From assembly GCF_030581005.1 (NCBI RefSeq), contig NZ_JAUQSX010000004.1:1-64000 (forward strand): DNA of 64,000 bases, given 5' to 3'. Under the pieces are notes generated by a model. That model was not told where the DNA came from. It saw nothing but the letters and a program-made list of their open reading frames with translations, and searched no databases. The DNA comes from Hymenobacter mellowenesis (GTDB lineage: Bacteria > Bacteroidota > Bacteroidia > Cytophagales > Hymenobacteraceae). Below, one piece after another: positions 36,296 to 44,314 of the stretch (positions are counted from its first letter, which is position 1; each line of letters opens with the position of its first letter). The translations under genes were made by a program, and so were the position numbers.

Positions 36296-37026
36296 CACAA
36301 AATCCCCTCGTCCGCAAAGCTGTAGTACCCCTGCTCGGCGAAAATCAGGTGGTCGAGAATCGGCAAATCCAAAAAGCCGCCGGCTTCTTTCAGCTTCTTG
36401 GTGAGCTGGATGTCGGCACCACTGGGGTTGCGGTTGCCGCTGGGGTGGTTGTGCACCAGGATGATGCTGCTGGCCAGCTGCTCCAGGGCTTCCTTGAAAA
36501 TCATTTTGGGGTCGGCCACGGTGCCGGCCACGCCGCCGCGGCTGATGGCGGTTTTGCGCATCACCACATTGGCCCGGTTCAGTAGGATGACCCAGAATTC
36601 TTCGTGCGGCAAATCGAGCAGGTGCGGGCGCATGAGGTTGTAGATGTCACGCGAGCAGGTGATGGTGGCGCGCATCGGTGCGTCGGCTTCCTTGCGGCGG
36701 CGGCCCAGTTCCAGCGCGGCCACCACCGTGATGGCCTTGGCCGGGCCGATGCCGGGGTGGCGGCAGAGCTGCTTCACGCTTTCGCGGGCCAGGGCGTTGA
36801 GGTCGTTGCCCACGCCCTGCAGCATGAGCTTGCCCACATCCACGGCCGTAAGCTTGGTGGTGCCCGAGCCGATGAGGATGGCCAGCAGCTCGGCATCGGA
36901 GAGGGCGGCGCGGCCCTTGCTTTCGAGCTTTTCGCGCGGCCGGTCGTCCTCGGCCCAGCTCTTGATGCCGGAGGTGGGGGTGGGGTAGGCGGGGGCTGGT
37001 TCGGACAGACGGTCAAGCGGTTCCAT
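36295..37026 (-). CDS. radC: RadC family JAB/MPN domain protein
   Basis: The 243-residue product has a helix-hairpin-helix element (HPGIGPAKA, residues 90-98) and a C-terminal JAMM domain with the metal motif His192-x-His194 ... Ser202 ... Asp205 in VHNHPSGNRNPSGAD. Despite the name, a DNA repair role is not established; the domain looks like a metal-dependent hydrolase. Length is normal and all JAMM residues are present. A 21-bp hairpin abuts its stop codon. It is divergent from the phosphoesterase gene, with 127 bp between starts. Confidence 0.94.
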   Translation of the reverse strand: MEPLDRLSEPAPAYPTPTSGIKSWAEDDRPREKLESKGRAALSDAELLAILIGSGTTKLTAVDVGKLMLQGVGNDLNALARESVKQLCRHPGIGPAKAITVVAALELGRRRKEADAPMRATITCSRDIYNLMRPHLLDLPHEEFWVILLNRANVVMRKTAISRGGVAGTVADPKMIFKEALEQLASSIILVHNHPSGNRNPSGADIQLTKKLKEAGGFLDLPILDHLIFAEQGYYSFADEGIL

Positions 37027-37153
37027 GCGACGCGGGAGTGGTAGAGGGTAAAAAGTCGATTAAATGTAAAGCAAAAGCCGACGCGGCGCGTTTAAACCTG
37101 CGGCCCGCTACGGCGTTAAGCAGCCGGGCCATCTAAGGCTTCTATTTCAGAAT

Positions 37154-38398
37154 ATGCGAAATCCGTTGGTGTTGTGTTTGGTATTGGGGCTGGTGGTGTT
37201 GGCCGAATGGTATGGGTATCAGGCGGTGCGCACGGTGGCGCAGCACCTGTCGCCGAGCGCCCGGCGCGGGGTAAATATTGGGTATTGGGTGCTCACGGTA
37301 GCCGTGTGGGGCCTGGCCATCTGGGCCGGCAGCACCCGCCAGAATGGCCACACCATCCTCAAAAGCTACCTCATGAGCCTGCCGCTGCTGCTGCTGGCCG
37401 CCAAGCTGGTCATTCTCATTCCGCTGCTGTTCGAAGACCTCACGCGGCTGGTGCGGTGGTTGGCCAACTCCGCCAAAAGCCCGGCCGGCACGGAGGGCGC
37501 GGCCATTCCGCGCAGCGAGTTCATTGCCAAGCTGGCGTTGGGGCTAGGCGCCATCCCGTTCGTTGGGCTGCTGTGGGGCATGGCCAAAGGCGCCACCGAC
37601 TACACCGTGCGCCGCGTCACGCTCAAATTTCCCAACCTGCCGGCGGGATTCGACGGCTTCAAGGTGCTCCAGATTTCGGACCTGCACACCGGCAGCTTCA
37701 ACTCCACCGAGCCGCTGGAGCGGGCCGTGGCCATGATAAACCGCCAGGGCGCCGACCTCATCCTGATGACCGGCGACTTGGTGAACAACCGCGCCGAGGA
37801 AGTGGAGCCCCACATCCCGGCCCTCTCCAAAATTAAGTCCGACCTGCCCATCTTCTCCAGCCTCGGCAACCACGACTACGGCGACTACGTGGCCGAATTC
37901 CGCGACGACCGCGCCCTGTGGCGCCAAAACCTGGAGCGCCTGATGCAGAACCACGCCAAAATGGGTTGGACGCTGCTCAACGATACAACTCGCTTTATTG
38001 AGCGCGGCGGCGACCGAATTGCCATCGTGGGCATCCAGAACAGCAGCTCCCATCTCAACTTTCACACCTACGGCAACCTGCCCAAGGCCCACGCCGCCAG
38101 CGGCGACGCGCCCTTCAAAATTCTGCTCTCGCACGACCCTTCTTATTGGGAATCGCACATCCTGAACTACCCCGACATCGACCTCACCCTCAGCGGCCAC
38201 ACCCACGGCATGCAGTTCGGCCTCAACCTGCCCTTTCTGAAGTGGAGCCCCGTGCAGTACGCCTACAAGCAGTGGGCGGGCCTCTACGAGCAAGGCCGCC
38301 AGAAACTATATGTCAACGTCGGGCTGGGCTTTCTGGGCTACCCGGGCCGGGTAGGCTTCCTGCCCGAAATCACGGTGTTTGAGCTGCGGCGGGCGTAG
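37154..38398 (+). CDS. Membrane-anchored metallophosphoesterase (YkuE-like)
   Basis: The 414-residue product has three to four N-terminal membrane helices (to about residue 145). A calcineurin-like phosphoesterase domain follows. All dimetal motifs are visible: ISDLHTG (Asp176, His178), TGDLVNN (Asp208), LGNHDYGDY (Asn239, His240), LSHDPSYW, and SGHTHGMQFGL. This resembles YkuE-type enzymes, some of which act on lipid-linked substrates such as UDP-diacylglucosamine. The exact substrate here is unknown. The active site should lie on one membrane face next to the anchor. Confidence 0.9.
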   Translation: MRNPLVLCLVLGLVVLAEWYGYQAVRTVAQHLSPSARRGVNIGYWVLTVAVWGLAIWAGSTRQNGHTILKSYLMSLPLLLLAAKLVILIPLLFEDLTRLVRWLANSAKSPAGTEGAAIPRSEFIAKLALGLGAIPFVGLLWGMAKGATDYTVRRVTLKFPNLPAGFDGFKVLQISDLHTGSFNSTEPLERAVAMINRQGADLILMTGDLVNNRAEEVEPHIPALSKIKSDLPIFSSLGNHDYGDYVAEFRDDRALWRQNLERLMQNHAKMGWTLLNDTTRFIERGGDRIAIVGIQNSSSHLNFHTYGNLPKAHAASGDAPFKILLSHDPSYWESHILNYPDIDLTLSGHTHGMQFGLNLPFLKWSPVQYAYKQWAGLYEQGRQKLYVNVGLGFLGYPGRVGFLPEITVFELRRA

Positions 38399-38414
38399 CT
38401 AAGCTGATAAAAGT

Positions 38415-38433
38415 ACGGTCATGCTGAGCGTTC
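38415..38433. repeat. Truncated half of the type A palindrome
   Basis: ACGGTCATGCTGAGCGTTC matches the first part of the type A arm and ends abruptly; no partner arm is nearby. It is probably a remnant of a full element. Confidence 0.6.
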
Positions 38434-38527
38434 TATTTATAAGGTTCTTTTTCTGAAAGTAACATCTATCCGGATATTGCCGTAAAGCGCCCCCAAACCC
38501 ATTACGGTTGTCTTTTAACTACTTCTC

Positions 38528-39199
38528 ATGAAAAATTCCCTTTTGATTCTCGCGGGCGCTGCTGCCCTGTCGCTGGCTTCCTGCTCGCAGGAGAAAACCA
38601 CCGAAACCACGACCACCCCGGCCGATGGGACGATGACCACCACGACCACGACCACCACGGGCCCCATGACGGACGCCCAGATTGAGGCCCGCGCCCAGCA
38701 GATTGCCGATAAAATGGTGGCCAACATGAAAATCACGGACGAGGCCACCAAAACCAAAATCCGCACCGCGTACGTGAACCGCTACAAGCGCATGAACGAC
38801 ATGCGTAGCAAATACACCACCGACACCACCGGCATGGCCGCCGCCATGCGCGACGAGCGGATGGCCGAGGACCAGGAATTCAAAGTGATTTTCGTGGACC
38901 CCACCCAGTACCAGGCCTACGAATCGAGCCGCTCGACCTACGACGACAGCAACTACTCCGATGATGCCAGCATGTCGTCTTCGTCGATGTCGGACACGGC
39001 GAGCTCCATGGCCCCGTCTTCCTCGACGATGACCACCACGGAAGAAACCACCACCACGACCACCGACAACGGCATGAGCGGCACCGCCGCGGGCGTTTCG
39101 AAAATGAAAGCCAAAGCCGATGACGGCAGCAAAATCAAGGTGAAAGAAAACGGCAAGGTGAAAACCAAAGACGCCGACGGCACCAAAGTAAAAAATTAA
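38528..39199 (+). CDS. Thr/Ser-rich lipoprotein
   Basis: The 223-residue product has a lipoprotein signal (GAAALSLASCSQEK). It starts with a poly-Thr stretch, followed by a helical domain with DAQIEARAQQIADKMVANM and TKIRTAYVNRYKRMNDM (about residues 50-120). A Ser/Asp/Thr-rich low-complexity region and a Lys-rich C-terminus (SKIKVKENGKVKTKD) follow. No known family. Similar Lys-rich tails are seen in the M16 peptidase and in the 42164-42547 product. It should sit on the outer face of a membrane. A terminator follows the stop. Confidence 0.78.
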   Translation: MKNSLLILAGAAALSLASCSQEKTTETTTTPADGTMTTTTTTTTGPMTDAQIEARAQQIADKMVANMKITDEATKTKIRTAYVNRYKRMNDMRSKYTTDTTGMAAAMRDERMAEDQEFKVIFVDPTQYQAYESSRSTYDDSNYSDDASMSSSSMSDTASSMAPSSSTMTTTEETTTTTTDNGMSGTAAGVSKMKAKADDGSKIKVKENGKVKTKDADGTKVKN

Positions 39200-39235
39200 G
39201 GGTTTGGTCGATGCAATCGGCCGAACCATCGTAGA

Positions 39236-39269
39236 AAAGCCTGCCCTTGCAACGGGGCAGGTTTTTTTT
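39236..39269 (+). terminator. Terminator of the Thr/Ser-rich lipoprotein gene
   Basis: The stem GCCTGCCC/GGGCAGGT-type pairing with a 6-8 nt loop is followed by eight T, 37 bp after the stop. Confidence 0.8.
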
Positions 39270-39316
39270 GGCTCATTGGGTTGCTACTTTGTAGTCAGGT
39301 TGTGCGTAGTTTATTG

Positions 39317-40018
39317 ATGTTTGCGAAAGTAGTGCTCTGTGTGCGTGGTGTTTGGCCCAAACGGAGCCAGCGGCTGTGGCTGCTGGCCATGCTGTGGCTG
39401 CTGGGCGCCGGCGCGGCCCGCGCCCAGGCCCCCAACACGGTGCGCCTGACCGGCAGCGTGGCCGAAGCCGGTTCGCGCCTGCCCGTGCCCGGCGCCACCG
39501 TGCAGGTGCAGCGCACCCGCCGCGGCGTGGTGACCGATGCCACCGGCAATTTCGGCCTCGACGTGCTGCCCACCGACACCGTGCTGTTCCGTGCCCTCGG
39601 CTTCAAAACCCAGAAGCTGCCCATGGGCGGCACCGGCCTATCGCAGCTGGTGGTGCGCATTCAGCTGGCGCGCGACAGCGTGCAGCTGGGCGAGGTGGAA
39701 GTGGTGAGCGACCGCGCCGACCGCGCTATCATCAACCGGGCCCTGCGCAACATCAAGCGTCCCAAGCCGCCCGTGGTGAGCGGCGTGAAGCGCCCACCCG
39801 CGCCCAAGCCCCTCTTCGCCGTCGATTCGACTGCGCCCAAGGCCCCGGTGCCCACCATTGCCAGCCCCATCAGCTTGATTTACGACCAGTTTTCGCGCGA
39901 AGGCAAGCAGCGCCGCAAGATGGAGGAAATCCAGGCCGAACTGGACGCTGAGAAGCGCCGCAAAGCCCGCGCCCAATACAACAAAGCCTTCAGGGACAAC
40001 CGCGGCTACGAGCCGTAG
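39317..40018 (+). CDS. Carboxypeptidase-regulatory-like domain protein
   Basis: The 233-residue product has a signal peptide (LWLLAMLWLLGAGAARAQ). A carboxypeptidase-regulatory-like beta-sandwich follows at about residues 37-125 (VRLTGSVAEAGSRLPVPGATV, TDATGNFGLDVLPTDTVLF), of the type found at the N-terminus of TonB-dependent receptors. Here there is no receptor barrel. Instead a Pro/Lys-rich linker leads to a charged helical C-terminus (KQRRKMEEIQAELDAEKRRKARAQ). ATG 39317 is preferred over a TTG 12 codons upstream. Role unknown; a periplasmic scaffold is possible. Confidence 0.8.
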   Translation: MFAKVVLCVRGVWPKRSQRLWLLAMLWLLGAGAARAQAPNTVRLTGSVAEAGSRLPVPGATVQVQRTRRGVVTDATGNFGLDVLPTDTVLFRALGFKTQKLPMGGTGLSQLVVRIQLARDSVQLGEVEVVSDRADRAIINRALRNIKRPKPPVVSGVKRPPAPKPLFAVDSTAPKAPVPTIASPISLIYDQFSREGKQRRKMEEIQAELDAEKRRKARAQYNKAFRDNRGYEP

Positions 40019-40038
40019 GGCTTGAACGAACCAATTAG

Positions 40039-40136
40039 GAACGTCATGCTGAGCGTAGCCGAAGCATCTTTACCGCGCAACTAATTCATTTTAGTATGGC
40101 GGTAAAGATGCTTCGGCTGCGCTCAGCATGACGTTC
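40039..40136. repeat. Dispersed palindromic element, type A
   Basis: Inverted repeat with left arm GAACGTCATGCTGAGCGTAG and right arm CTGCGCTCAGCATGACGTTC. Lies between the 39317 gene and uvsE and ends 46 bp before the uvsE start. Confidence 0.85.
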
Positions 40137-40182
40137 TGGTTTTTCCAATAACTGTTCGTTGATAACCGTCGTAAGCCCGAAG

Positions 40183-41169
40183 ATGAAAATCGGGTATCCC
40201 TGCGTGAATGAGGCGATGGACTGCAGCGCGGCCAATACCTTCCGGCTAGCCTCTTATTCCGACGAACGCCTCATTACGGCCGTATCAGCCAATCTGGCCT
40301 GCCTGCGCCGCATGCTGGAATGGAACGTGAGCCAGGGTCTGCTCTTCTTCCGCATGGGCTCGGGCATCGTCCCCTTCGGCTCGCACGAAATCAACACCTT
40401 TCCCTGGCAAACCCATTTCGCCGCCGAATTCCGCGCAATCGGCGACTACATCAAGGCCAATGATTTGCGGGTGAGCTTCCACCCCGACCAGTTTGTGGTG
40501 CTGAACTCGCCCAGCCCCGACATTGTGCGGCGCAGCATTCAGGAGCTGGTGTATCAGGGCTCGATGCAGGACTTGATGGGGCTCGACGGCACGGCCAAGC
40601 TCCAGATTCACGTGGGCGGGCTGTATGGCGAGCGGGAGCTGGCCATCAGCCGGTTTGCGCAGGTGCACGCCACTTTGCCCGAAGTCGTGAAGGCCCGGGT
40701 GGTAGTCGAAAACGACGACCGGCTGTTCTCGCTGCGCGACTGCCTACACCTGCACGAGCTGACCGGCGTGCCCATTCTGTTCGATAATTTCCACCACGAG
40801 TGCCTCAACCACGGCGAGCCCATGGCCGAGGCCTTGCGCCTGGCCGCTGGCACCTGGCACCCCACCGCCGACGGTGTGCCCATGATGGACTACAGCTCGC
40901 AGGCCCTGGGCGAGCGCAAAGGCAAGCACACCGACGACTTGGTGGACGACTCCTTCCGCGAATTCCTGACCCACCTGCACGGCCTCGATTTCGACATCAT
41001 GCTCGAAATCAAAAACAAGGAAGCTAGTGCTCTGCGCGCCGTGGCCATTCTGCGCGAGCGGGGCCTGAGCGCGCCCGCGCCCAACCTGCCCGAGCCGCCC
41101 CTGAACCTCCCGCCCGACCCCAACGCACCCGCCAAAGCCAAACGCGCCCCTAAAAAGGTTGTCAGCTAA
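40183..41169 (+). CDS. uvsE: UV DNA damage endonuclease UvsE
   Basis: UvsE (UvdE family) nicks DNA 5' to UV photoproducts in an alternative excision repair route. The 328-residue product has the TIM-barrel metal-binding pattern of the family: N-terminus KIGYPC, FRMGSGIVPFGSHE, LRVSFHPDQFVVLNSP, LQIHVGG, VVENDDRLFS, PILFDNFHHECLNHGE and DIMLEIKNKE, with conserved His, Glu and Asp residues. The C-terminal tail is Pro/Ala/Lys-rich and variable. ATG 40183 directly precedes KIGYPC; a TTG eight codons upstream is less likely. Confidence 0.94.
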   Translation: MKIGYPCVNEAMDCSAANTFRLASYSDERLITAVSANLACLRRMLEWNVSQGLLFFRMGSGIVPFGSHEINTFPWQTHFAAEFRAIGDYIKANDLRVSFHPDQFVVLNSPSPDIVRRSIQELVYQGSMQDLMGLDGTAKLQIHVGGLYGERELAISRFAQVHATLPEVVKARVVVENDDRLFSLRDCLHLHELTGVPILFDNFHHECLNHGEPMAEALRLAAGTWHPTADGVPMMDYSSQALGERKGKHTDDLVDDSFREFLTHLHGLDFDIMLEIKNKEASALRAVAILRERGLSAPAPNLPEPPLNLPPDPNAPAKAKRAPKKVVS

Positions 41170-41216
41170 CCGTTGTCGGTAATCCACCAACTCACCAATC
41201 CACAAACCCACCAACC

Positions 41217-41570
41217 ATGCCTTCCGACCACCTCCTCGCCACCATCAGCGCCCTCAAAAACGGCCTCACCAGCCTGCCCCTGGGCTCGGCCATGGACAAC
41301 ACTGAAACCTGGCAGCAGCAGTTTCTGCAAAGCGGCCTGCCCGGCCTGCAGGACATTGCCCGCGAAATCGGCAACCTGCAGTCGCTCCTCACCAGCGGCG
41401 CCCTGAGTGCCACAGCTATTGGCAACTCGCTCTCCATGCTCGGCGACCAGACCAGCCAGGTGAGCAAGCAGGCGGCCGACGACTTGAAAAAGCCACTCCA
41501 GGAACTGGCCGACCTGCTGCGCAAGCACGGCAGCGACTTGCTGGCCCACGCCGCGAAAAACAAGAAGTAG
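41217..41570 (+). CDS. Small helical hypothetical protein
   Basis: The 117-residue product has no signal peptide and looks mostly alpha-helical: LATISALKNGL, WQQQFLQSGLPGLQDIAREIGNL, then SKQAADDLKKPLQELADLLRKHGSD and a basic end. I cannot name the family. It begins 47 bp after uvsE on the same strand and ends before a strong terminator, so the two are likely one transcript; a link to DNA repair is only positional. Confidence 0.72.
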   Translation: MPSDHLLATISALKNGLTSLPLGSAMDNTETWQQQFLQSGLPGLQDIAREIGNLQSLLTSGALSATAIGNSLSMLGDQTSQVSKQAADDLKKPLQELADLLRKHGSDLLAHAAKNKK

Positions 41571-41589
41571 GTATCCGCGTGTTTCAAAC

Positions 41590-41625
41590 AAAAAGCCCCG
41601 GCCAGTAACTGGCCGGGGCTTTTTG
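41590..41625. terminator. Bidirectional terminator
   Basis: The 12-bp stem AGCCCCGGCCAG/CTGGCCGGGGCT with a TAA loop is flanked by A-run and T-run, between the uvsE unit and the convergent secreted-protein gene. Its stem is nearly the same as that at 11239-11273. Confidence 0.88.
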
Positions 41626-41640
41626 TCTTCAATCGGGTTG

Positions 41641-41669
41641 TCATGCTTCGGCTGCGCTCAGCATGACGT
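41641..41669. repeat. Single right arm of the type A palindrome
   Basis: CATGCTTCGGCTGCGCTCAG followed by CATGACG corresponds to one arm of the type A element; no left arm is present. Confidence 0.65.
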
Positions 41670-41681
41670 ACTATTAGCTCC

Positions 41682-42068
41682 CTACTGACGCGGCACATTG
41701 CTGCTGCTACTGCGGCGCGAGCGGCTGGGCACGATGTCGGACGACTGGCGGGGGCGAACGTCGCGCATGATGGGCTGCTCGCGCACATCGGGCACGGAAG
41801 TGGGCGAAAGCTCCGGTGTACCGGCCGGGATGATGGCCCCGCCGGGGTTCGACAAGGGGCGGCTCATCTGAGCGTCGCGGTTGGTGGGCGTGCGCTGCAT
41901 GTCGGGCGGGCCCTGGATGGTGCTTTGGTTCAGGGCCGGGTTGACGGGCGGAATGGTGGTCTGACCCTGGCTGCCGCCGCGCACCGGCGCCGAGGGGTCG
42001 AAGGGAACGGTTTGGGCCTGGGCGGCGGCACTGAGCAGCAACCCGGCAACTAGCAGGAACGGTTTCAT
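41682..42068 (-). CDS. Pro/Ser-rich secreted hypothetical protein
   Basis: The 128-residue product has a signal peptide (KPFLLVAGLLLSAAAQAQ). The remainder is low-complexity and Pro/Ser/Arg/Gln-rich (IPPVNPALNQSTIQGPPD, RQSSDIVPSRSRRSSSS), with no hydrophobic core, so it is probably disordered. Function unknown. It is followed on the plus side by a terminator, and the neighbouring minus-strand gene at 42164 also encodes a small low-complexity exported protein. Confidence 0.68.
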   Translation of the reverse strand: MKPFLLVAGLLLSAAAQAQTVPFDPSAPVRGGSQGQTTIPPVNPALNQSTIQGPPDMQRTPTNRDAQMSRPLSNPGGAIIPAGTPELSPTSVPDVREQPIMRDVRPRQSSDIVPSRSRRSSSSNVPRQ

Positions 42069-42095
42069 GGGTGAAGAGGGGAGGAGGAAGAAAAC

Positions 42096-42131
42096 AAAAA
42101 AACCGGCTGCTTCGGAAGAAACAGCCGGTTT
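42096..42131 (-). terminator. Terminator of the heptad-repeat gene
   Basis: AAACCGGCTG pairs with CAGCCGGTTT and is followed on the minus strand by a run of seven T. It lies 33 bp after the stop of the 42164-42547 gene. Confidence 0.78.
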
Positions 42132-42163
42132 CTGGCTTTTATACGGCCTTGAGCCGCAAAGGG

Positions 42164-42547
42164 TTAGTTCATGGGCTTGGTTTTGGTTTTCCCGCTGCCG
42201 TTGTTCATATTGCCTTTGGATTTCATGCGGCCCGTGGTGCTGCCGGAAGTAGTGCCCATGGTGCCGCTGGTCGTGCGCATGGTGCCCGATGTGGTCCCCA
42301 TGGTGCCGCTGGTCGTGCCCATCGTGCCCGACGTGGTGCCCATCGTGCCGCTGGTGGTCCGCATGGTGCCGCTGGTGGTGCCCGACGTGGTGCCCATGGT
42401 GCCGCTGGTGGTGCCGGAGGTCGTCATGGCGCCGCCTGTGCTGCCGCTGGTGGTACCCATGTTGCCACCGGCAGTGGTTTGGGCGAATGCGGCGCTGCTA
42501 AAGCCAAGCGTCAGGAGGGCGGCGAGGAAGATTTTGGAGGTATTCAT
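42164..42547 (-). CDS. Secreted heptad-repeat protein (SGTMGTT)
   Basis: The 127-residue product has a signal peptide (FLAALLTLGFSSAAFAQ). About nine tandem units of seven residues of the form TMGTTSG, with Arg or Thr replacing some residues, are followed by a Lys/Asn/Gly-rich end (RMKSKGNMNNGSGKTKTK). The repeat is encoded by matching 21-bp DNA units. No cysteines, aromatic residues or catalytic groups are present in the repeat, so it is probably a flexible or surface-coating polymer; this is inference. ATG 42547 starts the signal peptide directly. Confidence 0.75.
   Translation of the reverse strand: MNTSKIFLAALLTLGFSSAAFAQTTAGGNMGTTSGSTGGAMTTSGTTSGTMGTTSGTTSGTMRTTSGTMGTTSGTMGTTSGTMGTTSGTMRTTSGTMGTTSGSTTGRMKSKGNMNNGSGKTKTKPMN
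42251..42432 (-). repeat. 21-bp tandem repeat coding for the SGTMGTT heptads
   Basis: Units of the form GTGCCCATGGTGCCGCTGG (plus-strand view) with point changes repeat in register with the reading frame; the number of units could change by slippage without a frameshift. Confidence 0.8.
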
Positions 42548-42693
42548 GATAAAGAAGAGTTTGGAAAAGAGGAAATGTGGAAAGGAGAAAGAGGCGAGGA
42601 ATAGCCGCGGCAGGCGCGGGATTGTCTCTACGGACAGATGCGGGCCCGGGGTTGCGAAAAACAAAAGACAATATTCATAATACCAACTGTTTA

Positions 42694-42721
42694 GCTTTTG
42701 TTTTTGTGGCTGAATATCAAG
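42694..42721 (+). promoter_or_regulatory. Conserved element upstream of the first ECF sigma gene
   Basis: GCTTTTGTTTTTGTGGCTGA followed by ATATCAAG is nearly identical to the element at 54422-54448 and lies 124 bp before the sigma gene (117 bp in the other case). TTAGCTTTTG at its left edge is close to a TAnnTTTG box. It is probably a shared promoter or operator. The rest of the 298-bp gap 42548-42845 shows nothing I can name. Confidence 0.6.
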
Positions 42722-42845
42722 CTTAACCATGGGCTAGGCAGCAGGTGAGTGGGCACGCAACAAAAAAAATGTTCACCTTCCGGTAACCTTCCCCGGTTGG
42801 CGCGGTGTCCACCCCCGAATACCCTCACAACCCCCTGTTATCAGC

Positions 42846-43397
42846 TTGGACTCGCTATCGGATAATGCCTTGATGCTGCGCGTGAAAGCCGGCGACGTGG
42901 ACCGGATGGGCCTGCTCTTCGAGCGCTACCACCGGCCGCTCTTTGGCTTTCTCTACCACATGCTGGGCCGCGCCGACACCAGCGAGGACCTCGTGCAAAA
43001 CGTGTTCTACCGCATGCTGAAATACCGCCACACCTTCACCGGCGAGGGCGAGTTCCGCACCTGGATGTACCACTTGGCCCGCAACGTGCTGGCCGACCAC
43101 GTGAAGAAAAACCGCCACGCCCGGCACCACGCCGACGTGGACGACGTGGCCGAGCACCTGCCCGGCGGCGCCCCCGCCGACGCCGGTCTGGACCGCGCCC
43201 AGGAAGTGGCTACCCTGCACCGGGCGCTGGCCCGCCTCAGCCCTGAGCACCGCGAAGTGCTGGTGCTGAGCCGCTTTCAGGAAATGAAATACGGCGAAAT
43301 AGCCCAGGTGCTGGGCACCACCGAAGGCGCCGTGAAGGTGCGCGTGCATCGCGCCATGAACGAGCTGAAAACGACTTATCTGCGCATCGAAAATTGA
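42846..43397 (+). CDS. ECF-type RNA polymerase sigma factor (module A)
   Basis: The 183-residue product has the two helical domains of sigma-70 family ECF factors. Region 2 is LFERYHRPLFGFLYHMLG...EDLVQNVFYRMLKYR...FRTWMYHLARNVLADHVKK. Region 4 is LARLSPEHREVLVLSRFQEMKYGEIAQVLGTTEGAVKVRVHRAMNEL, with its helix-turn-helix. The start is taken as TTG 42846; the next ATG would remove conserved residues before region 2. The stop lies 8 bp before the anti-sigma start, so translation is probably linked. The paralogue at 54566-55120 heads a matching module. Confidence 0.9.
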   Translation: MDSLSDNALMLRVKAGDVDRMGLLFERYHRPLFGFLYHMLGRADTSEDLVQNVFYRMLKYRHTFTGEGEFRTWMYHLARNVLADHVKKNRHARHHADVDDVAEHLPGGAPADAGLDRAQEVATLHRALARLSPEHREVLVLSRFQEMKYGEIAQVLGTTEGAVKVRVHRAMNELKTTYLRIEN

Positions 43398-43405
43398 CTT
43401 CCGCT

Positions 43406-44314
43406 ATGAATTGTGACCATGTGAAAGACCAGCTGGTGGACTACCTGAGCAGCCAGCTTTCCGCCGCTGAGCAGGCCGCCCTCACGGCCCACCTGGCCGG
43501 CTGCGCCGACTGCCGCGCGGAGCTGCAGGCCACCCAGCGCGTGTGGCAAACCTTGGGTGCCGTGCGCCCGCCCGAGCCCAGCGAGCACCTGCGCCCCGAG
43601 TTCTACGCCATGCTGGCCGGGTTTAAACAGGAACTGAAAGCCACACCCGATTACTCACTAAAGGGCTTGTGGCAGTGGTGGCTGAACCTGGAGATTCCGC
43701 GGCCCATTCTGCGGGCCGTGTACAGCCTGTGCCTGGTGAGCGTGGGATTGATTGGGGGCTACTGGCTGAACCGTCAGCCGGCCGCGCCCAGCGGCGAGCA
43801 GCAGCAGCTGGCCACCCTGGCTGCCCAGGTGACGCAGATGCGGCAGGTGATGGTGCTCTCGCTCATCGACAACCCCTCCGCCACCGAGCGGCTGCGGGCT
43901 GTGGGCTACACCAAAGACCTGAGCGCCCCCAACGCCAAGGTGGTAAGCGCCCTGCTCAGCACCCTCGACCACGACCCCAACGTGAACGTGCGCCTGGCCA
44001 CCCTGGAAGCCCTGGCCCCGCTGGCCGACGACCCCACTGTGCGCCTGGGCCTGGTGCACTCGCTGCCCAAGCAGGACTCGCCCATGGTGCAGGCCGCCCT
44101 GGCTGATGTGATGGTGCAGCTGCAAGAACGCCGCTCGGTGCAGCCGCTGCGCCGCCTGCTGCAACAACCTGGCCTCGACGAATCGGTGAAAAGCAAAATC
44201 GAACAAAGTATTCAAACCATCCAAACCGGCCGGCCCGCCGCGCCCTCAACCACCCCCCGCCATGACCAGACCCATATTGCGCCGCAGCCTGAGCCTGCTG
44301 CTTCTATTGCTTAG
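43406..44314 (+). CDS. Zinc-finger, HEAT-repeat anti-sigma factor (module A)
   Basis: The 302-residue product has an N-terminal putative zinc-finger anti-sigma domain with Cys3, His29, Cys33 and Cys36 (AHLAGCADC). One membrane helix follows near residues 98-118 (AVYSLCLVSVGLIGGYWL). The periplasmic part has helical HEAT-like repeats (SALLSTLDHDPNVNVRLATLEAL, VQPLRRLLQQPGLDESVKSK). It should hold the adjacent ECF sigma factor at the membrane and release it on an envelope signal. HEAT repeats in the sensor part are unusual. Its last 53 bp overlap the next gene, a sign of tight coupling. Confidence 0.88.
   Translation: MNCDHVKDQLVDYLSSQLSAAEQAALTAHLAGCADCRAELQATQRVWQTLGAVRPPEPSEHLRPEFYAMLAGFKQELKATPDYSLKGLWQWWLNLEIPRPILRAVYSLCLVSVGLIGGYWLNRQPAAPSGEQQQLATLAAQVTQMRQVMVLSLIDNPSATERLRAVGYTKDLSAPNAKVVSALLSTLDHDPNVNVRLATLEALAPLADDPTVRLGLVHSLPKQDSPMVQAALADVMVQLQERRSVQPLRRLLQQPGLDESVKSKIEQSIQTIQTGRPAAPSTTPRHDQTHIAPQPEPAASIA

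Noticed and set aside
42251..42432. Regular 21-bp repeats considered as a CRISPR array
   Set aside because: There are no spacers; units are contiguous, in frame, and code for a heptad in an exported protein.
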